From the NCBI GenBank assembly GCA_009664345.1, contig CP043547.1, positions 5,856,709-5,920,708 on the forward strand: a stretch of DNA of 64,000 bases. The letters are read 5' to 3'. A model generated the notes under the pieces. The model was not told the origin of the DNA. It saw nothing but the letters and a program-made list of their open reading frames with translations, and did not search any database. Numbering within the stretch: the first letter of the stretch is position 1; every line of letters starts with the position of its first letter. The position numbers were made by a program, and so were the translations under genes. Shown piece by piece: positions 1 through 8,815 of this stretch. The DNA is from Planctomycetales bacterium 10988. Lineage in GTDB: Bacteria; Planctomycetota; Planctomycetia; Pirellulales; Pb10988.

Positions 1-60
1 TTTTCTTACTTTTTTAGATTCTTAGATAAGATAGCTGTTCTTAGCAGGGAATGCTAACAA

Positions 61-74
61 AAAAAGACCTTTTT
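61..74. repeat. AAAAAG-NN-CTTTTT palindrome, copy 1
   Basis: AAAAAGACCTTTTT lies 15 bases beyond the stop of the neighbouring histidine kinase gene. It has the A5G..CT5 layout of the other copies listed here. The halves meet with only two bases between them, so an RNA hairpin would have no proper loop. A protein site is more likely than a classical terminator. Confidence 0.5.
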
Positions 75-88
75 GTAAAATTTATTCA

Positions 89-1699
89 TCAAGTATCTAT
101 CTCGGCCTTACTTTCTTGCCGTAATTGGTCAAGGGTCGCGGATTGAAGCGGGATTTCGAAGGCCAAGACGGTGCCGTTGTCCGGTTCCGATTCGATCATG
201 CAACTCCCGCCCAAAAATTCAGTGCGTTCCTGAATTCCTTGGACCCCGAACCCTCCTTGTTGTAATTGAGCGGGTTGAAAGCCGATGCCCTCATCGCGAA
301 TTTCCATTTCGAGATGATCCTGATGTTGAATCAGCTTCACGGAGACATGCTCGGATTGACTATGCCTTACGACGTTGTTGATCGCTTCTTGGATAATGCG
401 GAAGATGGTCAGCTCAAAAAATGGGAAAAAGCGTTCTTCTTTCAATTGATGTTCAAAATCGACATCCAACTCAAACTGGGTGCGAACAACTTCAAACAGG
501 GAACTTAAAGCCCCGACTAATCCGGCTTCCTTGAGCAGGGGCGGACGAACTCCCAAGATAATCCGGCGGGCTTCTTCGATCGCTTCCTTGAGAAAACGGT
601 TTACTTTGACTAGGTCTTCGTCCGTGGAGTTTTCCTCAAAGATAGGCGAAGACTGGAGGATCATCAGCGCCGCGGTGACCTGCTGAACGAGACCATCATG
701 AATCTCGTAGCCGATGAGCTTTCGATCACGTTCGTAGAGATAGAGAAGTTTGCGAAGAAGTTTCTGATCGTTGAGCAAAGCCTCTTCGGTAGTCCGGCGA
801 CGGTGTATTTCTTCTTCTAAGCGTTGGTTCGCGATTTCGAGATGAAAGGTTTGGACTCGGATTTCTCCCTGCATTTGCAAGACGTCCCGGCGAGCTTTCC
901 GTTCATATTGCCGCTTGTCCGTGACATCTATCAGCGTAACTACGATCCCTTCAAAGAAATCCTCCAATTTGAATAGCGGGGTGATCGAGCAGATCGTCCA
1001 AATAAGCGAGTCATTATTTCTTCGCCAACCGATGACATGTTGAGAAGGGGTCGGAAGGCCTTGCAAGGCAAGTTGCAAAGGGAACTCATTTACCAAATAA
1101 GGGTCCTCAGACTCCCGAATCGCCATGTGATGTAAATCGGAAAGGGAGCGATTCAGAAAATAACCTGCTGAGAAACGGAAGAGTGAACATGCCGCTGGAT
1201 TGACATAACGAATCTTCCCTGAAATATCGATTTTGATGATGCCCGCGACACAATGTTCGGTGACACACCGGTGAAACATCTCATTCTGAACAAGATTTGC
1301 TTCTGCTTTGCGGAGGGCTTTTTCATGCAGCAACTGCTGATCGAGCTGTTGAATAACGGTGGGAAGAAGAGAAAGAAAATTCCCCTGTTTCACTAAATAG
1401 TCGCGTGCTCCGAGCTTCATCATGCGAACGGCATCCAGCTCTGAACCTTGTCCGGTGAGAACAAGGAACGGCGGAGTCGTCCCGCGCTCATTGAGCATTT
1501 CAACCAATTCTCCCCCTGAACCGTCGGGAAGAGATAAATCCAGAATCATGAGATCTGGTTGATGTGAATCGAGCCAGCGATGGGCAGCCTGAAAGCTTTC
1601 CGCCAGGGAAACTTCGTAACCTTCTTCCTGTAGCATGGCGTCGAGTGCCGCTAACAGTGCCGGGTTATCTTCGACAACTAGAATGCGATGTATTTCCAT
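89..1699 (-). CDS. Hybrid response regulator receiver-PAS-histidine kinase (NarL-system type)
   Basis: Signal transduction protein of 536 residues, predicted cytoplasmic (no membrane segment). Residues 5-120 form a receiver domain with phosphoacceptor D54, T82 and K104. Residues about 140-260 resemble a PAS sensor, followed by a coiled-coil linker (265-315). The kinase core is of the HisKA_3 class: H334 in EIHDGLVQQ, N-box IQEAINNVVRHS (437-448), G1 box RDEGIGF (468-474) and G2 box GGFGVQGIQER. The layout suggests the receiver is phosphorylated by another kinase and tunes this kinase's activity towards a LuxR/NarL-type regulator. No such regulator is adjacent. It ends the T6SS-side gene block but is 448 bases from the Ser/Thr kinase gene, so a link to secretion is only inferred. 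The start at ATG 1699 opens directly on the receiver fold. Confidence 0.9.
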   Translation of the reverse strand: MEIHRILVVEDNPALLAALDAMLQEEGYEVSLAESFQAAHRWLDSHQPDLMILDLSLPDGSGGELVEMLNERGTTPPFLVLTGQGSELDAVRMMKLGARDYLVKQGNFLSLLPTVIQQLDQQLLHEKALRKAEANLVQNEMFHRCVTEHCVAGIIKIDISGKIRYVNPAACSLFRFSAGYFLNRSLSDLHHMAIRESEDPYLVNEFPLQLALQGLPTPSQHVIGWRRNNDSLIWTICSITPLFKLEDFFEGIVVTLIDVTDKRQYERKARRDVLQMQGEIRVQTFHLEIANQRLEEEIHRRRTTEEALLNDQKLLRKLLYLYERDRKLIGYEIHDGLVQQVTAALMILQSSPIFEENSTDEDLVKVNRFLKEAIEEARRIILGVRPPLLKEAGLVGALSSLFEVVRTQFELDVDFEHQLKEERFFPFFELTIFRIIQEAINNVVRHSQSEHVSVKLIQHQDHLEMEIRDEGIGFQPAQLQQGGFGVQGIQERTEFLGGSCMIESEPDNGTVLAFEIPLQSATLDQLRQESKAEIDT

Positions 1700-2147
1700 G
1701 CAAGTACGCCACCTAAGAAGCAGTCCGCACTATGCTTCGTTATCAATCGTCGAGAGTAAAATGAACTTCCAACTAGAGTTCAATGAATCCTTCAAAGCGA
1801 GGAGGTAGCAAAAACCAAGAACTTCTCTCATTCCCTGAGAAGCACACTTGATGAGTAGCGAGCGTTTTTTCTCTTCCTCGTGAAAGATGCATTAAGGAAG
1901 GGTCCCCAAAGCAGAAGGCCCTTCGATTCCAACTTCATTCCTAAAGACAAGTTCCATCGGGTTAAGGAGCGGTCTCAATCCCCCAAGTCATCGTAACAAT
2001 AATCGCTCAATATTATAGGGAAAGGGAGAGAGTAGAAAAGAGGATCTAAAAGTCCTTTTCTAATCCCCGCCGGGAGCTACGTGCGAAACTTGTAAACTTC
2101 AAGTGCTTCTCTATTGTCGAAACATAGAAGATAGGAGTTCAATTTTT
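1700..2147. other. Intergenic region, nothing recognised
   Basis: About 450 bases between the hybrid histidine kinase and the Ser/Thr kinase. Neither strand carries a convincing reading frame, RNA gene or repeat. It must hold the promoter of the histidine kinase, but no clear -35/-10 pair was seen. Confidence 0.5.
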
Positions 2148-3221
2148 TTATTTTTGGAGGATTAGGAAGACTCCAACGCCAATAAATACTCCGAGTACAA
2201 GCACTCCGAGGAGTGCAGCCCAGAGGGGGATGCCGGCAATTTGAGCAGCCGGCTGGGAAGAACCGGAGACGGGGGAAGGGCGAGAAGTCGAGGAAGAACC
2301 GCTACCCGTTTCTACTGGTGTCCGAGAAGACTCATTGGGATGAGTGACCGAGGCTCCAGGCTTTTCTTCAGGGATTTGCTCCCCTTTTAAAGCTGCGGCA
2401 AAAGCATCCGCGGTCGCAAATCGATCGCTAATCTTTTTGTTGAGGGATTTCATAATCGCCTTCCCGACTTCCGTACTTGCCAGCTCGTCGGGAAGCGGGG
2501 GAACTTCTGCATTATTATGCATCATCATCGTTTGCACGGGATTGGAATCTTCGAAGGGGACCGTTCCCGTGAGGCATTCATAGAGCACAATTCCCAAAGA
2601 ATAGATGTCGCTGGCGGGGCTGAGGTCTTGCCCTCGGCATTGTTCGGGACTCATATAAACCGGCGTGCCGACGGTTCCCCCAGTGACGGTCAGCTTGGTC
2701 GTTTCCTTGAGGGCACCTTGTCCCCCTCCGACAATTTTCGCAATCCCGAAGTCGAAGACTTTGACAAAATCCTTTTGCAGAGCGTTGTTGCAAAGGAAAA
2801 TATTGTCCGGCTTTAGATCGCGGTGGACAATTCCTTTGTCGTGAGCTTCCTGCAACGAGTGCAATGTTTGGAGGGCAATGTGTTTCACTCGCGAAGGGTT
2901 CATGGAAACTTCCTCTTTCAGGACGACATCTAAAGGAGCCCCTTCCAGATATTCCATGACAATATAAAGGTCGCCTTCGCTGGTTTCGCCGAAGTCGAAG
3001 ATATCAATGGTATGCTCATTCCGCAGAACACTGGCGAGCTTTGCCTCCCGGCGGAAGCGGTGCCGCATAGCTTGGTCGGCTTTGACCCAAGGCAGAAGGA
3101 CTTTCAAGGCGACGGTTCGATCAATCTGAACCTGCTTCGCTAAAAAAACGGTACCAAAAGACCCTTGGCCGATCTCTGATTCCAGTTGATACTTTTCGTC
3201 TACGATATCGCCAACATTCAT
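2148..3221 (-). CDS. Membrane-anchored Ser/Thr protein kinase (PknB/PpkA-like)
   Basis: Eukaryotic-type protein kinase of 357 residues. Visible motifs are the Gly-rich loop GQGSFGTVF (18-26), K40 in VALKVL, the catalytic loop HRDLKPDN with D135 and N140, DFG at 157-159 and an activation segment ending GTPVYMSPEQC. A Ser/Pro/Thr-rich linker leads to one C-terminal membrane helix (about 332-355), so the kinase domain should face the cytoplasm with almost nothing outside. ATG 3221 is chosen because the domain begins right after it; an upstream in-frame TTG at 3248 is less likely. Co-location with an FHA protein and T6SS genes recalls the PpkA/Fha1 threonine-phosphorylation switch of Pseudomonas T6SS. 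Substrate and role here are inferred from context. Confidence 0.93.
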   Translation of the reverse strand: MNVGDIVDEKYQLESEIGQGSFGTVFLAKQVQIDRTVALKVLLPWVKADQAMRHRFRREAKLASVLRNEHTIDIFDFGETSEGDLYIVMEYLEGAPLDVVLKEEVSMNPSRVKHIALQTLHSLQEAHDKGIVHRDLKPDNIFLCNNALQKDFVKVFDFGIAKIVGGGQGALKETTKLTVTGGTVGTPVYMSPEQCRGQDLSPASDIYSLGIVLYECLTGTVPFEDSNPVQTMMMHNNAEVPPLPDELASTEVGKAIMKSLNKKISDRFATADAFAAALKGEQIPEEKPGASVTHPNESSRTPVETGSGSSSTSRPSPVSGSSQPAAQIAGIPLWAALLGVLVLGVFIGVGVFLILQK

Positions 3222-3640
3222 GGACCGACCACCAGCGAAGCGAGGCAAGAGAGCAAAACCACTTGCGACTCAAGCACATCGCGTACAAAAGGTTCGAATG
3301 ATCATTAAATTAGACAATGGCTTCCTAGCAGGAAGATCGGAAATTCCCAATCTACGCGAGATAGGAGATTTACGACGATCTGGCGAGGGAAGTTTCGAGT
3401 GTGTGGACAAAATGAATTGGCTTGGCACCTTGGAAGAGGTGGTTTGCTGATCTTCTCAATCTTTGACCACGGTCACTTGATGGAATGCAAATTAGTCTGC
3501 CAACTTTAGAATGGAATTGCAACCCGGTTCCTAGGAGCTAGAGGAGCAAAGGGACTTGAAAAACTAAGGAATTCACAGATTTTGGGAAGAGTAATCCCTA
3601 TTTTGATGGTGAAGAACCAGTATTTTTCTCTCTGTTTTTC
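3222..3640. other. Intergenic region, nothing recognised
   Basis: About 420 bases between the Ser/Thr kinase start and the stop of the scramblase-like gene. No supported gene, hairpin or repeat was seen. It presumably carries the kinase promoter. Confidence 0.5.
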
Positions 3641-4231
3641 TTATTCTTTCAATACCAAATCAATACACATGACCGCGGCGAAAATCAACTGACGAGCAAC
3701 ATTATCCGGAGGGACATTTGCTTCGATTTTCAACACATAATTGTCCGCGGAAGTAAAAAGTTCTTTCCCAACGCCTGCCCATTTCTTCGTTACCGAGGCA
3801 AACTCGATCCCGTCAGGGGTTACAAAGCGAAAATTCCACCCCGTCCAACTCCCTTTCAAGCTACAAATCGGTTGATCCGCAGCATCCGAGAGCGTAAACG
3901 AACCGCCGATGGAGAAGATTTTCTGCTTAAAACCGCCGATTTTTTGATTGTTTTCATCTAAGACGGTGACGTGCGAAGTAAAAAACGTAACTCCTCGGGT
4001 GACGCGGAGAATCGGCTCTCCAGTCGGAAGCCGGATTTGCACATCAAAAGGGGTATTCCGTTTGAAGTCAGTACAGCGAAGGAACTTTGTCGCAAATCCA
4101 AGGGTCTCTTCACTGCATTGAAGGATCTGCTCTCCGGTTTCAGGATCAAGCACGTCGTATTGATTGGAAGTCTTGATTAAATGTGCTCGCTCTTTAACGA
4201 AGAAGAGGTTTCGGTTAAGAACCTCGTGCAT
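3641..4231 (-). CDS. LURP-one/phospholipid-scramblase-like (Tubby C-terminal-like) protein
   Basis: Protein of 196 residues without signal peptide. The order of strands resembles the LURP-one-related/scramblase superfamily: an N-terminal 'FFVKE...L..SNQYDVLDPETGE' start, a central 'V.DENNQKIGGFKQKIFSIGGSFTLSD' hairpin, 'LKGSWTGWNFRF' and a hydrophobic last helix (RQLIFAAVMCIDLVL) that packs in the barrel of such folds. These proteins are small membrane-associated or lipid-responsive proteins; the bacterial members have no settled function. It lies between the TssM-like gene and the Ser/Thr kinase on the same strand, about 80 bases beyond the TssM-like stop, so it may be part of the T6SS transcription unit. 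Family assignment is from strand pattern and length, not from catalytic residues. Confidence 0.65.
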   Translation of the reverse strand: MHEVLNRNLFFVKERAHLIKTSNQYDVLDPETGEQILQCSEETLGFATKFLRCTDFKRNTPFDVQIRLPTGEPILRVTRGVTFFTSHVTVLDENNQKIGGFKQKIFSIGGSFTLSDAADQPICSLKGSWTGWNFRFVTPDGIEFASVTKKWAGVGKELFTSADNYVLKIEANVPPDNVARQLIFAAVMCIDLVLKE

Positions 4232-4314
4232 GAGAGGATTTCCTTCCTAATGATTTCAGTTTTTTTCGGAGTTGAAATTCCAAAAAAAATTGATCAATGC
4301 AAAATAAAGTCTTG

Positions 4315-6216
4315 TCAAATAAATGCCAAAACAAGGGCAGTGATGATCCCGATTCCCAAAAGTAAATCAAGGAAGAAAAGAAAATAGCCAACGCGAAGCT
4401 GGTACTTTTCTTTCTCTCGTGTCTCCGGGGTCCATTCGACTTCTTCTTGTTGATCGATCAGTTTATCAATCACGCCCTTGACGAATGCCTGGCGATCCGC
4501 GGTCTCTCCGATGGCGGCAAAATAGCAACCACTAAAGAGCATCAAGCTCGGCGGGTCGCTGACCTGTCGCGGATCGTAGCCATATCCAACGGCCAAAATC
4601 TGAGCCAAGCGACTTTGCAGATGACGTCGAATCTGACAAAGTAAGGCATAAAGTTTGGTATTTCCGGTCTTGCTCAAAGCCCCTCGTTCTCGGAAGAGGG
4701 CATAGATCCAAGTTTCAAAGGAGATACAAGCGTGGGCACAGAGGGCTTCCAAGTCGGCAGCCGTTGGAGGAGCCCACAGATCGAACCCTTTGCCGAAACG
4801 TTGGGCGGCGGCTCGATCTTGACCGACACGGCGAACCAGTTCACGGAAGCCGCTTTCGCCTTCCATGCCGACCACAAGTGCCATGACCGGGCAGCGAACC
4901 TGGCAGTTATTAACGATGGTTTGCAAGTCGGTTTTGACGGCCTTTTGAATTTCGGTTCCTTCCCGAGGGCCACGGCGAATTAAACCAAAGGGCAACAGCG
5001 TAAGCACCCCATTGACGGGGCTTAACGGCTCGCGTTTCCGTTTGAGTAATTGGCAGAGATATTCCAAGCGGCGAACTTGCTCGCTGGCTTCTTGTGCGGT
5101 TAGCATCACCGCTCGACGCGACATTGAAGGCATCGAGAGTGCTGCGAAATCGACACCGGAAGCATTGCTAGAATGACGACTCGGGGGACCCGGAGCATTC
5201 CCCGGCAGGGCGGCTGGGCTTTGTCCTTCGGTCGCTCCTAGAACCAGGGTGCCTGATCGAGAGGGCGGTTTTTCACCTGGAGTAGGAACGTTCGAACCTG
5301 GCGGCGGAGCGTTGCCGGGCGGATTTTGCCCTTGGCCGCCGGGTTGATTCATTAAAGCCGCTAAGCCGCTTCCTTCGCCACCCATGCCAGGCAAAACCAT
5401 CGTTCCAGTATTTGGTTTTTTGGGACCATCTTTACCACCTGGACTTCCGCTGATTTGCGGGGTGGGGCCACCAATTTCTGGAGGGGGTGGCAAGGCTGTC
5501 TCTTTGGCCGACCATGCGGCTTGAGGAACTTGCGTAATGTTACTTTCTCCGCGAGCATTCCCCGGGATGGGTCCCATCGGGGTGGCTTCCATTTCGCCCC
5601 CGGCGTCGACTTGCTCATCCTCTTTATGGGAAAGTTTGCTCAAGCAACTCGATTCACTACAGACAATATAGATCGCGTCGGGGTTGGCATACCAATGAAG
5701 GGCGGCGGGGCCTTGCGGAACATTTTCCACCCGAAAGCTCAATTGTGAGGCTTTGAATAGCGACTCCTCAAACGGTTCTCCTCGTGAGCCGACGACTAAA
5801 AAGACGGGGATCTCTTGAATGTCAAGGCCGTTCTTTTTGAGTTCGGCCAGTCCGGCTTTCCAAGCGTAATCGATATCGGGATGCGGGGAGAGATCGCCTT
5901 CGAGCCACATGCGAATGCTGTAATAAACCAGCACGGGAATGACGATCACCAACACCGTCAAGACGGCAATCCGAGGCCAACTCAAGGCATGTTGCCAAGG
6001 CACTCGGTAGATATCGTACATAAAATAAAGATTGACGCCGACGATACACCCCAGTAAGACAAAGCCCATCAGCAATGCCGCAAAGAAGGGGATCGAACAG
6101 CCCATCTCGGAGCCAGGTCGGCGAAAGAGGAGACGAAAAGGCAGGGTCAAATAGAACCACAGCCGCTTCATTCCATGAGCGATGCTGTTATACATCGCAT
6201 CGAGCATACTAAACAT
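4315..6216 (-). CDS. tssM: TssM/IcmF-like inner-membrane protein, shortened, without P-loop
   Basis: 633 residues, about half a typical TssM (usually over 1100). Two membrane hairpin helices (about 42-68 and 83-101) and a third at the extreme C-terminus (about 608-632) frame a cytoplasmic domain. The region IPVFLVVGSRGEPFE (about 136-150) lines up with the TssM P-loop region, but the GxxxxGK[ST] lysine and Ser/Thr are missing. A Pro/Gly/Ser-rich linker (about 230-355) follows. The segment with SPVNGVLTLLPF and CPVMALVVGMEGESGFRELV matches the TssM 'PINGVL' and 'vvFTKcD..pGF' motifs, again without nucleotide-binding residues. The periplasmic IcmF domain that binds TssJ is absent. It sits 16 bases beyond tssL, as expected for a TssL-TssM pair. 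Identification rests on order, topology and these echoes. Confidence 0.75.
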   Translation of the reverse strand: MFSMLDAMYNSIAHGMKRLWFYLTLPFRLLFRRPGSEMGCSIPFFAALLMGFVLLGCIVGVNLYFMYDIYRVPWQHALSWPRIAVLTVLVIVIPVLVYYSIRMWLEGDLSPHPDIDYAWKAGLAELKKNGLDIQEIPVFLVVGSRGEPFEESLFKASQLSFRVENVPQGPAALHWYANPDAIYIVCSESSCLSKLSHKEDEQVDAGGEMEATPMGPIPGNARGESNITQVPQAAWSAKETALPPPPEIGGPTPQISGSPGGKDGPKKPNTGTMVLPGMGGEGSGLAALMNQPGGQGQNPPGNAPPPGSNVPTPGEKPPSRSGTLVLGATEGQSPAALPGNAPGPPSRHSSNASGVDFAALSMPSMSRRAVMLTAQEASEQVRRLEYLCQLLKRKREPLSPVNGVLTLLPFGLIRRGPREGTEIQKAVKTDLQTIVNNCQVRCPVMALVVGMEGESGFRELVRRVGQDRAAAQRFGKGFDLWAPPTAADLEALCAHACISFETWIYALFRERGALSKTGNTKLYALLCQIRRHLQSRLAQILAVGYGYDPRQVSDPPSLMLFSGCYFAAIGETADRQAFVKGVIDKLIDQQEEVEWTPETREKEKYQLRVGYFLFFLDLLLGIGIITALVLAFI

Positions 6217-6232
6217 AGAGTCCTACGCTCGT

Positions 6233-6874
6233 TTATGAGAGAAAGTAGATTGCACCTAGAATCGACGTTACTGTGCCTAGCATAATAAACACCAAGAAAG
6301 AGATCATCAGCACGGATTTGCCCTCTAGCGGAGGTGCACCTTCGCCGTCTTCCGCTCCTTCTCGTAAGTCAGGAAGCCCTTGTCCCAACCGAATCGTCCA
6401 GGCAATTTGACGCGCCCACGTCTCTAAATCATTCGGCAGCCCGCGTGGTCCAGCCAACAAGGAGGCCGCTTGTGGGTCTCGATAAAAACCGCGAAACCCG
6501 AGGACGACACAGACATAATAGACTTCCAAGGCATTCCGCGAAGAGAGCGTCGATGCCTCTTGAGCCTTTGTATAAAATAATTCGTTACAAAGCCGCGTGT
6601 TGAATAACTCGACTTCCAACACATTGTTATTCCACCAGTCACGGCCATGCCAAGGAGCCTCCAGCAGGACCTCATCGATCCAAGAGGTCAAGGCATATTT
6701 GGCTAGGTTCCATTCTTCACTCGCTCCGATGAAGGCTTCTCCTTGATCCAGATAGGCCCGGATACGAAGACGCTCTTCTTGCGGTGAAGGGTTTTCATCC
6801 TGGCTAATGCGTTCCAGGAGACCCAGCACGTGCAAAAATATAGGATCGACGGCTTTTGAAAACTGTGGGGTCAT
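6233..6874 (-). CDS. tssL: T6SS membrane-complex protein TssL (DotU family)
   Basis: 213 residues with a cytoplasmic DotU helical domain and one C-terminal membrane helix (about 188-212, VLMISFLVFIMLGTVTSILGA). Diagnostic stretches include 'A.EEWNLAKYALTSWIDEVLLEAPWHG' and 'LCNELFYTKAQEA', followed by the conserved 'ALEVYYVCVVLGFRG.YR'. TssL partners with TssM to anchor the baseplate to the inner membrane and contacts TssK. No C-terminal OmpA-like peptidoglycan-binding domain is fused, so anchoring to the wall is not provided by this protein. The start overlaps the tssK stop by four bases (ATGA), which implies translational coupling. Confidence 0.95.
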   Translation of the reverse strand: MTPQFSKAVDPIFLHVLGLLERISQDENPSPQEERLRIRAYLDQGEAFIGASEEWNLAKYALTSWIDEVLLEAPWHGRDWWNNNVLEVELFNTRLCNELFYTKAQEASTLSSRNALEVYYVCVVLGFRGFYRDPQAASLLAGPRGLPNDLETWARQIAWTIRLGQGLPDLREGAEDGEGAPPLEGKSVLMISFLVFIMLGTVTSILGAIYFLS

Positions 6875-8337
6875 CGGCGAACAGGCACGGCAAAGAGGGC
6901 AAATTGCAGGACAGCTTCTCGGTTACCAAAGACGACTTTCATATTTCGTTTCCCCTGGAGATCATTTCGATTCGTGATAAGGGAGTCACGCAATCGCATC
7001 GCTAGGGTTTCAGTCTCTTGAACATCGTTCCACACCGCATTGCCGCGACTGACCTTGAAATAGATCCAATCGGCACTGCGTGGAAGGGCTCGAGGGGCAT
7101 GGTCGAGCGGCATCAGCATCAAGCCTTCCGCCCGATGAGCAAAGAGAATTTCCACTTGGCGGCTACTTCCCAGCTTCCAGTCCAAATGTCCTGGAGAAAG
7201 AAGTTGCCGACATTCTTGTTCGCTTAGTTCCCCGGAGTGAACCCCGACATACCATTCCCAGTCGGAGTTGAACCACTTGGATTCCAATTTGACTTGCATC
7301 CCCAGCCCGACGCCGACGAAGTAGCGTTGCTCGAATTCGTAATCTTGGACCGAGCCGATCAGTTTCTCGATCAGGGCTTTGACCAAGAGGAAGACCGAAG
7401 CCAGGTCGTCGTGATCGTAACGCGGCAAGTCCGGCGTGCGGCGTTCGTCGCCAAAGATGGAAAGCTGGCCGACAATGCGGCAGAGCTCTTCATAGACCCA
7501 GAAGGGATGAACGCCAGGGGCAAAGGCCAAGACAGACAGCACCGAATAAGCTTGATTGAGTTGGGTCAGCATCAAGATCCGGTCGAAGTCGCCTGGCTCT
7601 TGGCTGTAGAGCGTCATGCCACGGTTGATGACCTGTTGGGAAAGGACCTCGATTTTCTTTCCGATAATGTCGTAAATCGCCCGAACGATGTCTCGCCCGA
7701 GAGGCGGCCAAGCATCCGCGGCGAGCATGGGCGGGATATATTTAACATCTAGTCGCGGAACCGATTCCCCTTCGCTGGCCCGTTCGATTTGAGCAATGGG
7801 GAGAATCTCATATCCGGTGGTATCTTCGGTGCTGAGAAGAATCCGCACTTGGAGGTCTTTGAAGTTGATCAGTTGGTCGTTGCCGCCTTGGCTTTCGTCT
7901 TGGACTTCGCGTTCGGTTTCCGAAAAGCGTTCGTGGCGGGCATCGCCATTGAGGGCCACATTAGGGCTTCCGAGGCGAAGTTTGGGAACCCCGAGATAAA
8001 GACGAATCATCTTTTGATCGGCGAAACCAGCTTCGAGATCGACCTTTACCGGTTCCCCGCGAAGGAGCGAATCTTTCAATTCCACGCGATCCGGCTCTTG
8101 GCCGGCTTCCAAAGAAATCAGCGTACCATCTTTCAGGCGGGCATGGAGAAGATGAATTTCAAACTGATGGTTCTCGAGGGCTTCCCGACTGAACTCGATC
8201 GCGCGGATCCCATAATGATAGGGATGATCCCAATTCTGGGAGGTCGTCATTTGTTCTTGCCAATAGCGATCCGCTGCTTGGAAATGTTGAGGACGCAAGA
8301 ACATCCCTTCCGACCAGTGAACTGGCATATTCCGCAT
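6871..8337 (-). CDS. tssK: T6SS baseplate protein TssK
   Basis: 488 residues. The N-terminus carries the family hallmark 'HWSEGMFLRPQHFQ', and the middle shows 'EVRIL'-type strands and the 'LCRIVGQLSIFGDERRTPDLPRYDHDDL' segment (written here in two parts of the family pattern), with a C-terminal globular domain that in other systems contacts TssL/TssM. TssK connects the phage-like baseplate to the membrane complex. Starts at codon 1 or 4 (both ATG) are possible. The stop overlaps tssL by four bases. Upstream lie about 480 bases without a gene and then the beta-barrel gene on the same strand, so tssK-tssL-tssM may be a separate transcript. Confidence 0.95.
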   Translation of the reverse strand: MRNMPVHWSEGMFLRPQHFQAADRYWQEQMTTSQNWDHPYHYGIRAIEFSREALENHQFEIHLLHARLKDGTLISLEAGQEPDRVELKDSLLRGEPVKVDLEAGFADQKMIRLYLGVPKLRLGSPNVALNGDARHERFSETEREVQDESQGGNDQLINFKDLQVRILLSTEDTTGYEILPIAQIERASEGESVPRLDVKYIPPMLAADAWPPLGRDIVRAIYDIIGKKIEVLSQQVINRGMTLYSQEPGDFDRILMLTQLNQAYSVLSVLAFAPGVHPFWVYEELCRIVGQLSIFGDERRTPDLPRYDHDDLASVFLLVKALIEKLIGSVQDYEFEQRYFVGVGLGMQVKLESKWFNSDWEWYVGVHSGELSEQECRQLLSPGHLDWKLGSSRQVEILFAHRAEGLMLMPLDHAPRALPRSADWIYFKVSRGNAVWNDVQETETLAMRLRDSLITNRNDLQGKRNMKVVFGNREAVLQFALFAVPVRR

Positions 8338-8815
8338 AATCAGCGATCCTCGTTGGTTCGACGTCTGCGAACCTCTGTTGGCTAAAGTTCTTTGATTTCG
8401 TACGTGCGAGCCACATTTCTTGGCTTCGGGCGTACCTCTTCGGTTTCTCTATCTTAATAGACAGAAGCGTTTTTCGAAAAGGAGGATCCAAAAAACGGTG
8501 GCACTTTGTCGGTCAATCTAGCATTCCAGTCAAGGATTGCAAGCCACGGACCGCGATCTCCCTTGGAAAAACAGCAGCAAATTCCCGCAGAGGTCCGCAT
8601 ATCAAGTGTATCCTCTCCAACCTGGGGCGACTGGAGTGGAAACGAGCGATCCACTGCTCTGCCCACCACGGACCGAGTGGAGAAATTATCATTGCCGCCA
8701 TCTTTCAGGGAAAAAGAAGAATGGCGAAAGTGACAGCAAGCGCAGTTGGATCTGCCAAAGAACCGATGCAGGTACGGAGAAAGGCCGGTTTGGAAGGTTG
8801 AAGAGATTCGCTTGC
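8338..8815. other. Intergenic region upstream of tssK
   Basis: About 480 bases. Several short frames exist on both strands, but they are basic, Cys/Arg/Ser-rich and look like random translation; no lipoprotein signal that could represent TssJ is seen. A promoter for tssK-tssL-tssM is expected here but was not identified. Confidence 0.5.

Noticed and set aside
4266-4300. T-run and A-run pair near the TssM-like stop as terminator
   Set aside because: Arms are interrupted and the gap to the next gene is short; evidence too weak to list.
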